From Candidatus Binataceae bacterium (GTDB taxonomy: Bacteria; Desulfobacterota; Binatia; Binatales; Binataceae): a DNA stretch of 51,877 bases. A model generated the notes under the pieces. It searched no databases, was not told the DNA's origin, and was given only the letters and a program-made list of their open reading frames with translations. Of this stretch, positions 1 through 8,690 are shown one piece after another. Position numbers and translations under genes: made by a program. Every line of letters begins with the position of its first letter. Within the stretch, counting starts at the first letter, position 1. Where the stretch lies: assembly GCA_036495685.1 (NCBI GenBank), contig DASXMJ010000146.1:1-51877 (forward strand), in the 5' to 3' direction.

Positions 1-211
1 GCACAAACTTGTATTGCTTGGCACCCACGCCGATCGTGACGATTTGTTGGCCGGCGTATATCTGCATGGCCGCGGGCTTCGAAATTACCAGCGTAGTGTT
101 AATCGGCAGGCCCATCGCACCGAACTGCGCGTGCGCTGCTGTCGGAGCAAGGATCATGAGTGCGGCCACCCATGGCGCCATTCGGAAAATCACTCTCGTA
201 GCGCATTTCAT
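1..211 (-). CDS. Secreted protein, N-terminal part only (cut by window edge)
   Basis: An ATG at 211 on the minus strand opens a frame that stays open to the window edge, so only about 70 N-terminal residues are visible. The first 28 residues look like a Sec signal peptide: a basic start (MKCATR), a hydrophobic core and an AHA cleavage site before QFGAMG. The mature part seen contains INTTLVISKP and QQIVTIGVG, suggesting a beta-rich periplasmic protein. I do not recognise a family. The gene is divergent from the MFS transporter at 497, and the 285-bp spacer holds a tandem repeat. Confidence 0.6.
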   Translation of the reverse strand, partial: MKCATRVIFRMAPWVAALMILAPTAAHAQFGAMGLPINTTLVISKPAAMQIYAGQQIVTIGVGAKQYKFV

Positions 212-292
212 ATTGGTACGCCGGACCGTGTTGCCGGCCGATCTTAGAATGTCCTTCCTCAATCCCGCGAGCGACCTAGAGGACCGTAACAA

Positions 293-318
293 TATATATA
301 CCCCTTATATATACCCCT
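293..318. repeat. Tandem 13-bp AT-rich repeat (2 copies) in a divergent spacer
   Basis: TATATATACCCCT occurs twice head to tail at 293-305 and 306-318, with no mismatch. It lies between two divergent genes in otherwise GC-rich DNA. It could hold -10 elements or a direct-repeat binding site for either gene. The repeat is seen directly; its function is inferred. Confidence 0.6.
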
Positions 319-496
319 TCGATCCTCTGTCGCACCAACCAAAATTCTGGGCACCGCCCGGGCAGTTTAGTCACGCGAACCCGCTCGACGGGAAGGCCTT
401 TTGATTATCCGAACCGATCGGAGTACTGGAAAGGCTAACCGTGCCACTATGCGATGGTTTCCATGATGTCGGGACTATCGTGTTTGTAGAGCTGAG

Positions 497-1843
497 ATGT
501 CTATACGCCACTTCGCCGAGAGTCGGACGTTGACAGAATACCCTCGTGGGGCGCGTCGCTGGACTCTGCTCCTGCTCACGGTGCTTGCCGCGGTCCTCGC
601 CGGCTATGAGTTTCAACTCGCTCCAATCCTGCCGCTGCTGCTGCCCTATCTGCACATGGGCCACATTCAGTACGGCTACTACATTACGTTCACGGTTCTG
701 GTTGGAGGCATCTCGGCATTCTTCGGGGGGCCACTGGCCGATCGCTACGGGCGGGTCGTGATTCTTGATGCTTGTCTGGCGGTCATTACGGTCCTGGTCT
801 TTGCGAACCTGCTTATCGTCGGCATCAAGTCGTTCGTAGCCATCCGGACCCTGATGGCTATCGTGGCCGGACTGATGGCCGGCGCAGGCGCGGCCCTGGT
901 CCGCGACATGTCGCCGCGCCTTACCCGCGCCTTAGCTTTCGGCTTGCTCACGATCGGTCCGGTCGGATCCAACTACATGGGCAATTTTATCGCGGGTTTG
1001 ACCCTTCCCATGTTCCACACCTGGCAATCGCAGATGTGGATCATGGGATTTCTCGCGATTGTCATGTACATGCCGATCGTTCTCTGGCTCAAGGATCTGA
1101 GTCCCGAGCTGCGCTTGAAGATCTATCAGACCGAGTTGGCGGCCCTTGAGGTTGCGGGCCGCCGCAGCCCAACCGCCGCGGAGCTGCCATCGAGCGCGCG
1201 CCAGGCCTTTGCCATGCTGCTCGGACACATCGAGCCCTGGTTGATGGTGGTTCCTTTTACCATCAGCCTCTCGCTGTACATCGCGATCCAGGCCTTCGGG
1301 CCGCTCATGTTCACCGAATCGTTCCATTACACTCCCGCGGACGCGGCGCGGATGAACTCCTATTTCTGGCTTGGAAATATGGGGGCCCTGATCGTGATTG
1401 GGGTAATTTCCGATCGCTTGCAAGTGCGCAGGCCCATCTCGACTATTGGCGCGGTGGGAGTCGCGCTGCTGCTGGCGTGGTGGATACCGAGATTCGGCGG
1501 GGAGTTACCCCGCCATCTGATGATCATGGTTGCGACCTTGCTCGGTTGCCTGTTGGCGATGATCGCGGTCCCGTGGGCGGCTCAATACTCCGAAACCCTT
1601 GAAGACACATCGCCAGGATTGCAAGCGACCGGGTGGGCGTTCTACGGACTCGTCAGCCGCGGCTGGGTCGCGATCTCCGCGCCGCTGATGATCGCCATCG
1701 CGGCGCGCTACGGATGGGCGAGCTGGATGAAATTTTCGCTGGGCGCGATGCTTCTGTACGCGGTGGCGACCATCTTCGCCAGCCGCCTGGCCGTCGAGAC
1801 CCTGACCCCGGCCGAGGCTCGAGCCGGACTGGCAGGGCGCTGA
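497..1843 (+). CDS. MFS transporter
   Basis: A 448-residue, very hydrophobic protein of the size usual for 12-helix major facilitator transporters of the inner membrane. The conserved loop between helices 2 and 3 is visible as GGPLADRYGRVV (around residues 77-88). A long polar stretch around residues 200-245 fits the central cytoplasmic loop between the two six-helix halves. The substrate cannot be read from sequence. Neighbours are flavin oxidoreductases and hydrolases, which would suit uptake of an organic substrate or export of a product. It converges on the LLM oxidoreductase at 1874 with a 30-bp gap. Confidence 0.85.
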   Translation: MSIRHFAESRTLTEYPRGARRWTLLLLTVLAAVLAGYEFQLAPILPLLLPYLHMGHIQYGYYITFTVLVGGISAFFGGPLADRYGRVVILDACLAVITVLVFANLLIVGIKSFVAIRTLMAIVAGLMAGAGAALVRDMSPRLTRALAFGLLTIGPVGSNYMGNFIAGLTLPMFHTWQSQMWIMGFLAIVMYMPIVLWLKDLSPELRLKIYQTELAALEVAGRRSPTAAELPSSARQAFAMLLGHIEPWLMVVPFTISLSLYIAIQAFGPLMFTESFHYTPADAARMNSYFWLGNMGALIVIGVISDRLQVRRPISTIGAVGVALLLAWWIPRFGGELPRHLMIMVATLLGCLLAMIAVPWAAQYSETLEDTSPGLQATGWAFYGLVSRGWVAISAPLMIAIAARYGWASWMKFSLGAMLLYAVATIFASRLAVETLTPAEARAGLAGR

Positions 1844-1873
1844 TTCGGCCGAACTCGTTTCGGTCCGTAGCTA

Positions 1874-2827
1874 CTATCTCTGCACCGCCGGAATCACTTC
1901 TTCGGCAAACGCCTGAAACTCTTCGTCGACGAGAATCGGCCAGCGCACGTTGAAGATGAAGTGGGTCACGCCGATTGCGCGGTACTGCGCGATTTTGTCG
2001 AGGCATTCGTCCTTGCCTCCGACCATGATCCGGTCGCGTGCCTGCTCCGGCTGGATTTGGGCCATGCCCGCCACCATCCCGGAAATCATTTGTTGGCGCT
2101 CTTTGGGCGCCTTGTAGCATAGCGGCATCATGATGGTTTTTTCGATTTCGTCGGTGTCGCGACCTACCGTGTCGCCGTGGCGCTCGATAACCCCGATCAA
2201 CCTTTTCATCTCGGCGGGATTCGCGTGCATGGTGTTCCACAGGTCGGCATGCTGTGCGACGATCTTGAGCAGGGATTTTTCTCCGCGTCCGCCGATCATC
2301 AAGGGGATATGCGGCTTCTGGAGCGGTTTGGGGTTACACACTGCATCGCTCACGCGATAGTGCTTGCCCGCAAAGGAGGTTCGTTCCTGCGTGAACATTC
2401 CTTTGATGATCTGGCATGACTCGTCGAGCGCCTCGAGACGCCCGCGGAGGTTTTTAAAGTCGATCCCGAAGCTCCCGTGCTCGAGTTCATACCATCCGCA
2501 GCCGAGCCCAAGATTGAGCCTGCCGCCGCTCACCTGGTCGAGAGTGGCCGCCATTTTTGCCGTTAGGCAGGGGTTGCGGTAGGTGTTGCTGTTGACGAGC
2601 GCACCGATGCGGGCGCGCTTGGTATGCTGGCTGAGGGCACTTAACAGGGTCCAGTTCTCCATGCAGGGACCGGCGGGGTCGGGGGTGAAGATCGGATAGA
2701 AATGGTCGAAAGCCCAGAGCGAGTCGTAGCCCCAGGCGTCGAGTTTGCTCCACACCTCGCGCATGCGGTCCCAGGTGACGTTCTGCTGTCCGGACTGAAA
2801 CCCAAATCGAATCGGATGCTTGCTCAT
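1874..2827 (-). CDS. LLM class F420-dependent oxidoreductase
   Basis: A 317-residue luciferase-like TIM-barrel protein, the usual length for the F420-dependent branch of the luciferase-like monooxygenase family. Family hallmarks are the N-terminal IRFGFQSG strand, GYDSLWAFDHF, the TLDQVSGGRLNLGLGCGW segment and PHIPLMIGGRGEKSLLKIVA in the C-terminal half. I chose the ATG at 2827 because GGAGGTGG precedes it by about 8 bases; an upstream GTG at 2839 lies inside that ribosome binding site. Enzymes of this kind transfer hydride between F420H2 (some use FMN) and diverse organic substrates. The substrate here is unknown. Confidence 0.85.
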   Translation of the reverse strand: MSKHPIRFGFQSGQQNVTWDRMREVWSKLDAWGYDSLWAFDHFYPIFTPDPAGPCMENWTLLSALSQHTKRARIGALVNSNTYRNPCLTAKMAATLDQVSGGRLNLGLGCGWYELEHGSFGIDFKNLRGRLEALDESCQIIKGMFTQERTSFAGKHYRVSDAVCNPKPLQKPHIPLMIGGRGEKSLLKIVAQHADLWNTMHANPAEMKRLIGVIERHGDTVGRDTDEIEKTIMMPLCYKAPKERQQMISGMVAGMAQIQPEQARDRIMVGGKDECLDKIAQYRAIGVTHFIFNVRWPILVDEEFQAFAEEVIPAVQR

Positions 2828-2970
2828 TTCTCTTGCCACCTCCGAAGACTAATCTGCAGTCCTGCGGCATCGCCAAAGGAGTCCAGGTGAGACGCCGATC
2901 CGGACACTAGTACAGGCAAGGTTGCCGCAGGGCAAATCCTCGTGAACGCAAATCGGGAAGGAGATTGGTG

Positions 2971-3711
2971 ATGGTCGAAGAAGCTCTTGAAATTCGCACC
3001 CCCGACGGAACCTCCGACGCATTCCTGTATCGAGCCGACGATGGGGGGCGCCGGCCCGGAGTGATTCACCTGACCGACATCGGCGGCATCCGGCCTTCAC
3101 ATTGCAAGATGGCCCGTCGCCTCGCCGAGAAGGGCTACGCGGTTCTGCTGCCGAACGTTTTCTACCGCACCGGAAAACCTCCGATGTTCGACTTCACGCC
3201 TACCATGGGCGAGGAACGCACCATGAAGCGCTTTGCCGAACTGGCCACACCCATGACGCCTGAAGCTACGGAGCGCGACGCGTCTGCGTACGTCGATTTT
3301 CTGGCGGCGCAGCCCTCGGTCGGCTTGGGCACCATCGGAGTGGTGGGACACTGCTTCACCGGCGGTATGGCAATGAGGGCCGCGGCGGTACGCCCAGGAA
3401 AACTTGCGGCGGCAGCCTCATTCCATGGCGGTGGACTCTACACGAACGCACCGACCAGCCCCCATCTCGTGCTTCCGCGCATCCGGGCCGAGCTCTACTT
3501 CGGTCACGCGATCAACGACCAGAGCATGCCCGAGGAAGCCATCAAGAACCTCGAGCAGGCGCTGGCGCGGTGGGGCGGAAAGTATCAGAGCGAGACCTAC
3601 GCCGGCGCTTATCATGGCTGGACCACGCCGGATACACCCGTCTACAACCAGCAGCAGGCCGACCGGGCCTTTGAAAAACTCGCCGAGCTGTTCGCGCGGA
3701 CGCTCAAGTAG
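2971..3711 (+). CDS. Dienelactone hydrolase family protein
   Basis: A 246-residue alpha/beta hydrolase of dienelactone hydrolase type. It shows the N-terminal RTPDGTSDAFLY strand, the nucleophile elbow GHCFTGG with a cysteine in the nucleophile position as in classical dienelactone hydrolase, and a C-terminal YHGWTTPD with the catalytic histidine. Such enzymes open lactone rings in aromatic degradation, but many homologues act on other esters. The start is the ATG at 2971, 7 bases after AAGGAG; TTG 2965 and GTG 2968 are in frame but less well placed. It is divergent from the LLM gene and convergent with the next one. Confidence 0.85.
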   Translation: MVEEALEIRTPDGTSDAFLYRADDGGRRPGVIHLTDIGGIRPSHCKMARRLAEKGYAVLLPNVFYRTGKPPMFDFTPTMGEERTMKRFAELATPMTPEATERDASAYVDFLAAQPSVGLGTIGVVGHCFTGGMAMRAAAVRPGKLAAAASFHGGGLYTNAPTSPHLVLPRIRAELYFGHAINDQSMPEEAIKNLEQALARWGGKYQSETYAGAYHGWTTPDTPVYNQQQADRAFEKLAELFARTLK

Positions 3712-3713
3712 GT

Positions 3714-3730
3714 GGCCGCGCGGCGCGGCC
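3714..3730. terminator. GC-rich palindrome between convergent genes
   Basis: GGCCGCGC and its exact complement GCGCGGCC flank a single G just after the stop codon of the dienelactone hydrolase gene. The oppositely oriented LLM gene ends at 3767. There is no T tract, so this could be a weak or factor-assisted bidirectional terminator rather than a canonical one. Confidence 0.35.
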
Positions 3731-3766
3731 CTGGCTGGTCGGGCGGCCATGGTTAGGTCCGACCAA

Positions 3767-4642
3767 TCATAGGCGGCGCGCGCGGTCGAGGGTGGGCGCG
3801 ATTCGTCTCACGACTTCGAGCGCTCGTCCGTTCGCCATCTTTATCGCATCGCGCTGCGAGAACAGGACCAGACGATCTGCACCGGCCTCCTGGTAGCCTT
3901 TGAGATTCTCCGATGAGACTCCGTCCTCGCCGGGGTCGACGAACGCGCTTATCTGCAGGGTATCGGGATTGCGACCGGCCTGGGCGACGACCTGCTTGAG
4001 CGCATCGATTTCCTTCTTGAGATTCTGCGGTTTGCCGGCGATCGGGGCCCAGCCATCGTAGCTGCGGGCTATGCGCGCGAACGCCTTGGACCCGCGTGCG
4101 CCCAACAGTATCGGAGGTCCGGGTTTCTGGACCGGCTTGGGGTCGCAACGGATTGCTGGGAACTGGACCAGGTCGCCCTGGTAGCTGGGCTCCGCCTGCG
4201 TCCACAACGCTCGCATCGCCTCGACCGTCTCGCGCAGCCGCTTCCAACGTTTTCCGAAGCGTGTTCCCATCGCCTCAGTCTCTTCGCGAAGCCATCCGCC
4301 GCCAATTCCCAGCACCACGCGGCCGCCCGAGATAACGTCCAAGGTCGCTATAGTCTTGGCGGTGATAATCGGCTCGCGTTCGGGGAGGAGACAGATCCCG
4401 GTTCCCAACTTGATTCTCTTCGTGACCGCCGCGGCGGCGCCGAGCGCCACGAAGGGATCCATCCAACGCCCGTAGTGTTCCGGGAGTTCCCCTCCGCCGG
4501 GCGGGATGGTTTTAAAAGCGATCGGAATGACCGGATGTTCGGGAATGAAAAGCGATTCAAAGCCGAGGTCCTCGACGGTGCGGGCTATTTCAGTGATGTC
4601 TCCCGTTTCCGCGGTTGCCGCAATCATCACGCCGATATCCAT
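3767..4642 (-). CDS. LLM class F420-dependent oxidoreductase
   Basis: A 291-residue luciferase-like protein from the shorter F420-type subfamily. It shows DIGVMIAATAETGD at the N-terminus, a LFIPEHPVIP active-site strand, KLGTGICLLPEREPI, TLDVISGGRVVLGIGGGWL and PPILLGARGSKAFARIA. The ATG at 4642 follows AAGGAG by about 10 bases. It is one of three luciferase-like enzymes in the first 9 kb, each different in length and sequence, so they are not a recent tandem duplication. It is divergent from the thiolase-like gene. Confidence 0.85.
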   Translation of the reverse strand: MDIGVMIAATAETGDITEIARTVEDLGFESLFIPEHPVIPIAFKTIPPGGGELPEHYGRWMDPFVALGAAAAVTKRIKLGTGICLLPEREPIITAKTIATLDVISGGRVVLGIGGGWLREETEAMGTRFGKRWKRLRETVEAMRALWTQAEPSYQGDLVQFPAIRCDPKPVQKPGPPILLGARGSKAFARIARSYDGWAPIAGKPQNLKKEIDALKQVVAQAGRNPDTLQISAFVDPGEDGVSSENLKGYQEAGADRLVLFSQRDAIKMANGRALEVVRRIAPTLDRARRL

Positions 4643-4954
4643 CGCGATATGTCTCCTTGTGCTCTCCCGACCGGGTCTCCAGCCCGCCGATCGTGTGAAA
4701 GCATTTCAGCACTCGATGACGTCTTTGCCAGGGTCTGTACGAAGGTAACTCGCGGATTGCGCCGCTCGAATCAGCTGGAGCCAGTGTCGCTACACCGTAA
4801 GCCCAGAGACGCGGTCCCAGCCGCTTCCGCAGCGCAATGTGCGGTCCCTCCAGACGATGCCTTTACGCCGAGCCAAGCGATTCTGCAATCACCTGAATTC
4901 GGTTGCCGGGTTCGTTCTTCGGTGCCATGGTTTCGCTTTAAGGGGCAGCGCTCT
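4643..4954. other. Divergent intergenic region, no gene seen
   Basis: About 310 bp between the LLM gene (minus) and the thiolase-like gene (plus). The thiolase-like frame stays open upstream through this region and into the antisense of the LLM gene. Its translation there is arginine- and serine-rich, without family similarity, so I treat it as non-coding. Promoters for both genes should lie here; I see no clear operator or hairpin. Confidence 0.5.
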
Positions 4955-6118
4955 ATGGAAACGCTCAAGGACAAGACTGCGATCGTCGGGATCGGGCATA
5001 CCGAATACTCGCGGGATTCGCGACGCAGTGAGATGAGCCTGGCAGTCGAAGCGATCCGCAACGCGGTCGCCGACGCGGGCCTAAAACCGTCAGACATCGA
5101 TGGAATCGCCAAGTTCAGCATGGACAACAACGACCACGTTTTCCTTGCGGCGAACCTCGGCATCCCCGCCTTACGCTTTTTCGCTGAGGCGCCGTGGGGT
5201 GGAGGGGGAGGGCCGGTAGGCTCGGTGTTGTTAGGCGCGATGGCGGTGGCGACTGGAATGGCGAACTGCGTGGTGGCGTTCCGCGCGATGAACGAACGGT
5301 CCGGGAGGGGTACTGGGCGCTTCGGACTTGCTGCGGTGCGCGAAGGCGCTCCCGGCGCCAGGGGCTATCTGGAGCCATACGGGTTTTTCAGTCCGGCGCA
5401 GGCGGTAGCGTTGAGCGCGCGCCGCCACATGCACTTATACGGAACCAAGAGCGAGCACTTCGGGGCGATCGCGCTCGCGTGCCGAGCCCATGCGCAGACC
5501 AATCCGAACGCCGTAATGCGGGGACGGCCGCTGACCCTCGAAGACCACCAGACCTCACGAATGATCGCCGATCCGTTACGGCTGCACGACTGCTGTCTGG
5601 AGACCGACGGCGGAGCCGCGGTCGTGATCACGAGCGCGGAACGCGCGCGTGACCTGCGACACAAACCCACCTACATCATGGCGGGCGCGTTTGGCGCCAC
5701 CGATCGCAACACTCAAGCGGTGGTGAAATTTTTGGAGCATCCGCGTTCGGAATCGACCGTGGTGGCTGACGACCTGTTTCCGCGCGCCGGGATTGCCCAC
5801 AAGGATATCGATATCTGCTTCCTCTACGACCACTTTACGCCGCTGGTCCTGATGGCCTTCGAGGAATTGGGATTTTGCAAGCGGGGTGAAGGAGGTCCAT
5901 TCGTGTCGGATGGCAAGCTGCGATGGCCCAACGGCGCGCTGCCCTTCAATACCAGTGGCGGCAATCTCTCGGAGGGCTACATACATGGAATGCAAAACAC
6001 TATCGAAGCGGTGCGCCAACTCCGGGGCGACGCGATCAATCAGGTAAAAGACGCCGAAATTGCCTTCATCGCATCGGGCAACGCCGTGCCGAACACCGCA
6101 ATGATCGTGCGTCGATAG
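4955..6118 (+). CDS. Thiolase-fold protein (acetyl-CoA acetyltransferase / Ltp2-type lyase-like)
   Basis: A 387-residue thiolase-superfamily protein beginning KDKTAIVGIGHTEYSR, typical of the SCP-x/lipid-transfer thiolase branch, with C-terminal NTSGGNLSEGYIHGM and IASGNAVPNT motifs. The segment normally holding the nucleophilic cysteine reads WGGGGGPVGSVLLGAM, with no cysteine. That argues against classical thiolysis and fits Ltp2-like retro-aldolases of steroid side-chain degradation. I chose the ATG at 4955 because the family N-terminus begins there. It precedes a DUF35 gene, the usual partner of such enzymes, so a two-subunit acyl-CoA lyase is the best reading. The substrate is unknown. 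Confidence 0.8.
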   Translation: METLKDKTAIVGIGHTEYSRDSRRSEMSLAVEAIRNAVADAGLKPSDIDGIAKFSMDNNDHVFLAANLGIPALRFFAEAPWGGGGGPVGSVLLGAMAVATGMANCVVAFRAMNERSGRGTGRFGLAAVREGAPGARGYLEPYGFFSPAQAVALSARRHMHLYGTKSEHFGAIALACRAHAQTNPNAVMRGRPLTLEDHQTSRMIADPLRLHDCCLETDGGAAVVITSAERARDLRHKPTYIMAGAFGATDRNTQAVVKFLEHPRSESTVVADDLFPRAGIAHKDIDICFLYDHFTPLVLMAFEELGFCKRGEGGPFVSDGKLRWPNGALPFNTSGGNLSEGYIHGMQNTIEAVRQLRGDAINQVKDAEIAFIASGNAVPNTAMIVRR

Positions 6119-6275
6119 CGAAAGCTGAAAGAAGTTAGGGCGAATGGTCGCGGGGCGCGAGCGCGGACTAAACGAGGAATAATGAGCCGCGCATCGGAGT
6201 CAACACGGTGCTATCGCTGGCGATGTTGGAATCGTCGCCTAAAAGGTCGACCGCCTGACCGGTGGAGAAGTGCTA

Positions 6276-6701
6276 ATGGACGCGAGATCGAATTTTCCTC
6301 GCCCGATTCCCGAATTCGACGCGCAGGAATTCTGGGCCGGCTGCAATCGCGGAGAACTGCTGATGCAGCGCTGCACGTCGTGCAAGAAGTTTCGCTGGCT
6401 CCCCCAGCCCATGTGCCCATCGTGTAATTCGCTCGAAAGCGAATGGGTCAAAGTCAGCGGCAAAGGAATCGTCTACTCATACACGATTATTGCGCACCCC
6501 GTTCATCCGGCCGCCGTCAGTCGCGTGCCATACAATGTCGCCCAGGTGCAACTCGATGAAGATCCGCAACTGATCCTGATAACGAACCTGGTTGGAGTCA
6601 GGAACGAAGACATCCGCGTCGGGATGCGCGTGCAGGTGACGTTCGAAGAGCATTCACCGGGCGTGCTGCTTCCGAAATTCGAGCGCGTCTCGAAATCCTG
6701 A
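6276..6701 (+). CDS. Zn-ribbon / OB-fold DUF35 protein, partner of the thiolase-like enzyme
   Basis: A 141-residue protein with the DUF35 architecture. An N-terminal helix (FDAQEFWAGCNRGELLMQRC) leads into a four-cysteine rubredoxin-like Zn ribbon (C..C then MCPSC), followed by an OB-fold including GKGIVYSYTIIAHPVHPA. DUF35 proteins bind CoA and form complexes with thiolase-fold enzymes such as Ltp2 or acetoacetyl-CoA thiolases. The ATG at 6276 has GGTGGAG eight bases upstream; an in-frame GTG at 6270 overlaps that region. It lies 157 bp downstream of the thiolase-like gene on the same strand. Confidence 0.85.
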   Translation: MDARSNFPRPIPEFDAQEFWAGCNRGELLMQRCTSCKKFRWLPQPMCPSCNSLESEWVKVSGKGIVYSYTIIAHPVHPAAVSRVPYNVAQVQLDEDPQLILITNLVGVRNEDIRVGMRVQVTFEEHSPGVLLPKFERVSKS

Positions 6702-6730
6702 AGGTGCGGCCGGCCGGCTCCTTCGGGAAA

Positions 6731-7189
6731 CTAATGGGAGGAGGTCGGGCTGGGCGCCAGTGGCAGGGGTAGCGATAGCGGCTTGCCGCTTCGAGGCGCG
6801 GGTTTGGGGCCATCCCCCACGCAGATGAGGTCAAAGTTTTCGGGGGTCGGAGTTCCCGACTGCCAGGTCGCCAGGTACAGGAAGTTCGGCGCGCCGGAGC
6901 TCACCGCATTCGCGAAAGCCGGAACCTCGATGCTTTGTACGTTGGCGACGCAGTTTGGGCGGTTGACGAAGGTCGTCGAGTTCAACGTAAGTTCGTAGAG
7001 GCCATCGGTGGCCACGAAGACCGAGCTGACCCAGTTGCCGTCCTGCGCGATTATGGTCCCGTCGGAACCGATAAACGCCGAGGCCACCACGGTGACCGCG
7101 GCGTCGGACGGGCTGGTCACTACCGCCGCCGCAGCGGCGCCGGGCAACGCCAGAACCAGGGCAAGCAGCGGGATGACAGTCTTATTCAC
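6731..7189 (-). CDS. Exported hypothetical protein
   Basis: Starting from the GTG at 7189, preceded by AGAAGGGA, the 152-residue product opens with a signal peptide: VNKTVIPLL, a leucine/alanine core and GAAAAA. The mature part contains DAAVTVVASAFIGSDG, a LYELTLNSTTFVNRP segment and cysteines in NCVANV and ICVGDG that could form a disulphide. The C-terminus is proline- and serine-rich. I recognise no family. It converges with the DUF35 gene. An ATG at 7258 would place 23 unlikely residues before the signal peptide. Confidence 0.6.
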   Translation of the reverse strand: MNKTVIPLLALVLALPGAAAAAVVTSPSDAAVTVVASAFIGSDGTIIAQDGNWVSSVFVATDGLYELTLNSTTFVNRPNCVANVQSIEVPAFANAVSSGAPNFLYLATWQSGTPTPENFDLICVGDGPKPAPRSGKPLSLPLPLAPSPTSSH

Positions 7190-7586
7190 CGATTTTCCCT
7201 TCTGTGTGAGTCGCGGCCCTGTAGCATCGACCGCCAACCCAACGATCCTACCTATCATATACGCCGCCGGTCGCTGGGTCGGATGGGTTCGTCAAGGGTC
7301 GCATTGCCGGGCCACTTGTAACAGGTTGGCGATTGCGGGCTCAATCCCACAGTTATTGTGGGGTTTCGACCACCGGATGCAGTTTTTGCGATTTGATCCC
7401 TGCGCCAGATCCGCTCCCTCACAGCGTTGAAAACAGCGGATCACACCATCCGCCAAAACGACCGCGGATTCGACCCGCAAGTTCAACGATCGAACTAAGC
7501 CGCATGATCGCGAGCGCAACGCTTGACATCAGACCCTTTTCCGATCGAACCGTGAAGAGTTGAACGCCGGACCTGGAGGATGGCAA
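7190..7586. other. Divergent intergenic region, no gene seen
   Basis: Nearly 400 bp between the exported hypothetical protein and the third LLM gene. It has no credible reading frame. It contains one hairpin (7343-7365, listed separately) and presumably the promoters of both flanking genes. Confidence 0.5.
7343..7365. promoter_or_regulatory. Stem-loop in the divergent spacer
   Basis: AATCCCACA pairs with TGTGGGGTT around a GTTAT loop: nine pairs, one of them a T-G wobble. It lies about 220 bp upstream of the LLM gene and has no T tract. It may be an operator or an RNA structure; the function is not known. Confidence 0.35.
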
Positions 7587-8576
7587 ATGGCAGCACCCCG
7601 CTTTGGTCTCACCCTTCCAAACCGTGGCGTGATCATCGGCGCCACGACCGTCGAAGAGATGCTGGAGATGGCGCAATGGGCGGATGGAGCTGGCTGGGAT
7701 TCGGTCTGGGTGGGAGATTCGATCTTCGCGAAACCGCGCCTGGATGCAATCGCCCTGCTCGGGGCGATTGCCGCGCGCACCAAACGGGTGAGGCTCGGTC
7801 CGGCGTGTTTTGCCAGTACGCCGCTGCGGAACCCGCTGCTGCTGGCTTATCAGTGGGCCAGCCTTGATTTCTTGTCCGGAGGACGCACCGTGTTTTCCGC
7901 CTGCAAGGGGCAGCCGCAGCCGGGCGGGGGGGAGTTCGATCGTGAGTTCAATGCGCTCGCGATAGACCCTCGCAGCCGCGTGCGGCGGATGGAGGAAGCG
8001 ATAGAAATCCTACGACTCACGTCAACCCGTGAGCACGTCGACTACCAAGGCAAATATACACAGTTTCGCGATGTTACCGTGCTGCCGCGTCCGGTCCAGC
8101 AACCAATCCCGATCTGGGTAACGGCGAATCCGTCTCCGGTCACCGAGGCGACCGCGAAGGACTTCGAACGCAGCTACAAACGCGTCGCGCGCATGGGCGA
8201 TGGGTGGATGACAACCGGCAAGACGCCCACGCAAGTGCGCGAAGGGATCCAGATGATCCGTAACTACGCTCAAGAACTCGGCCGCACCTTGGAAGCCAAG
8301 TTCGAAGTCTGCGTTTACTACAACATCAACGTGAATGAGGACCGCGACAAGGCCTTCGGAGAATCCAAGAAATTCCTCGACGACTACTACACGGTCGACT
8401 ATCATCGCGACTTCCTCGAGCTGTGGGTCGCGATGGGTTCACCAGAACAGTGCGCCGACTCGATTCGAGGATTTCTCGACGCCGGCGCGACCACCATTAC
8501 CCTGCGACCAACCGGCTATGACCAGCGCCACCAATTTAAGCGGATCACGGACGAGGTTTTCCCGCTCCTGACCTAG
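7587..8576 (+). CDS. LLM class flavin-dependent oxidoreductase
   Basis: A 329-residue luciferase-like protein. It begins RFGLTLPNRGVI and contains GWDSVWVGDSIF, VRLGPACFASTPLRNP, LDFLSGGRTVFSACKG, PIPIWVTANPS and a MGDGWMTTGKTPTQV active-site region. The ATG at 7587 lies about six bases after GGAGGA. It is probably F420- or FMN-dependent, with unknown substrate. It is longer than the other two luciferase-like enzymes here and diverges in the loop after the SGGR motif (QPQPGGGEFD), which suggests a different substrate. It stands alone in its transcription unit. Confidence 0.85.
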   Translation: MAAPRFGLTLPNRGVIIGATTVEEMLEMAQWADGAGWDSVWVGDSIFAKPRLDAIALLGAIAARTKRVRLGPACFASTPLRNPLLLAYQWASLDFLSGGRTVFSACKGQPQPGGGEFDREFNALAIDPRSRVRRMEEAIEILRLTSTREHVDYQGKYTQFRDVTVLPRPVQQPIPIWVTANPSPVTEATAKDFERSYKRVARMGDGWMTTGKTPTQVREGIQMIRNYAQELGRTLEAKFEVCVYYNINVNEDRDKAFGESKKFLDDYYTVDYHRDFLELWVAMGSPEQCADSIRGFLDAGATTITLRPTGYDQRHQFKRITDEVFPLLT

Positions 8577-8690
8577 TGCAAAGTAAATTTCTACGTGCCG
8601 CGAATTAGTCGCGTCAAAAAAGCAAGGCATCCGCTACTGGTCGGGAGAGCCGTGCCCGGGGATTTCGATCATTTTCCTGCGCACTTAAGA

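Noticed and set aside
4475..4954. 480-bp upstream extension of the thiolase-like reading frame
   Set aside because: It overlaps the LLM gene on the other strand, has no family similarity, and the thiolase family N-terminus begins at 4955.
7278..7365. tRNA-like look: CTTGTAA resembling a Thr anticodon loop, followed by GCGGGCTCAATCCC like a T arm
   Set aside because: No anticodon stem pairs around CTTGTAA, the T stem has a mismatch, and no acceptor stem or D arm can be drawn. It is treated as intergenic DNA with a hairpin.
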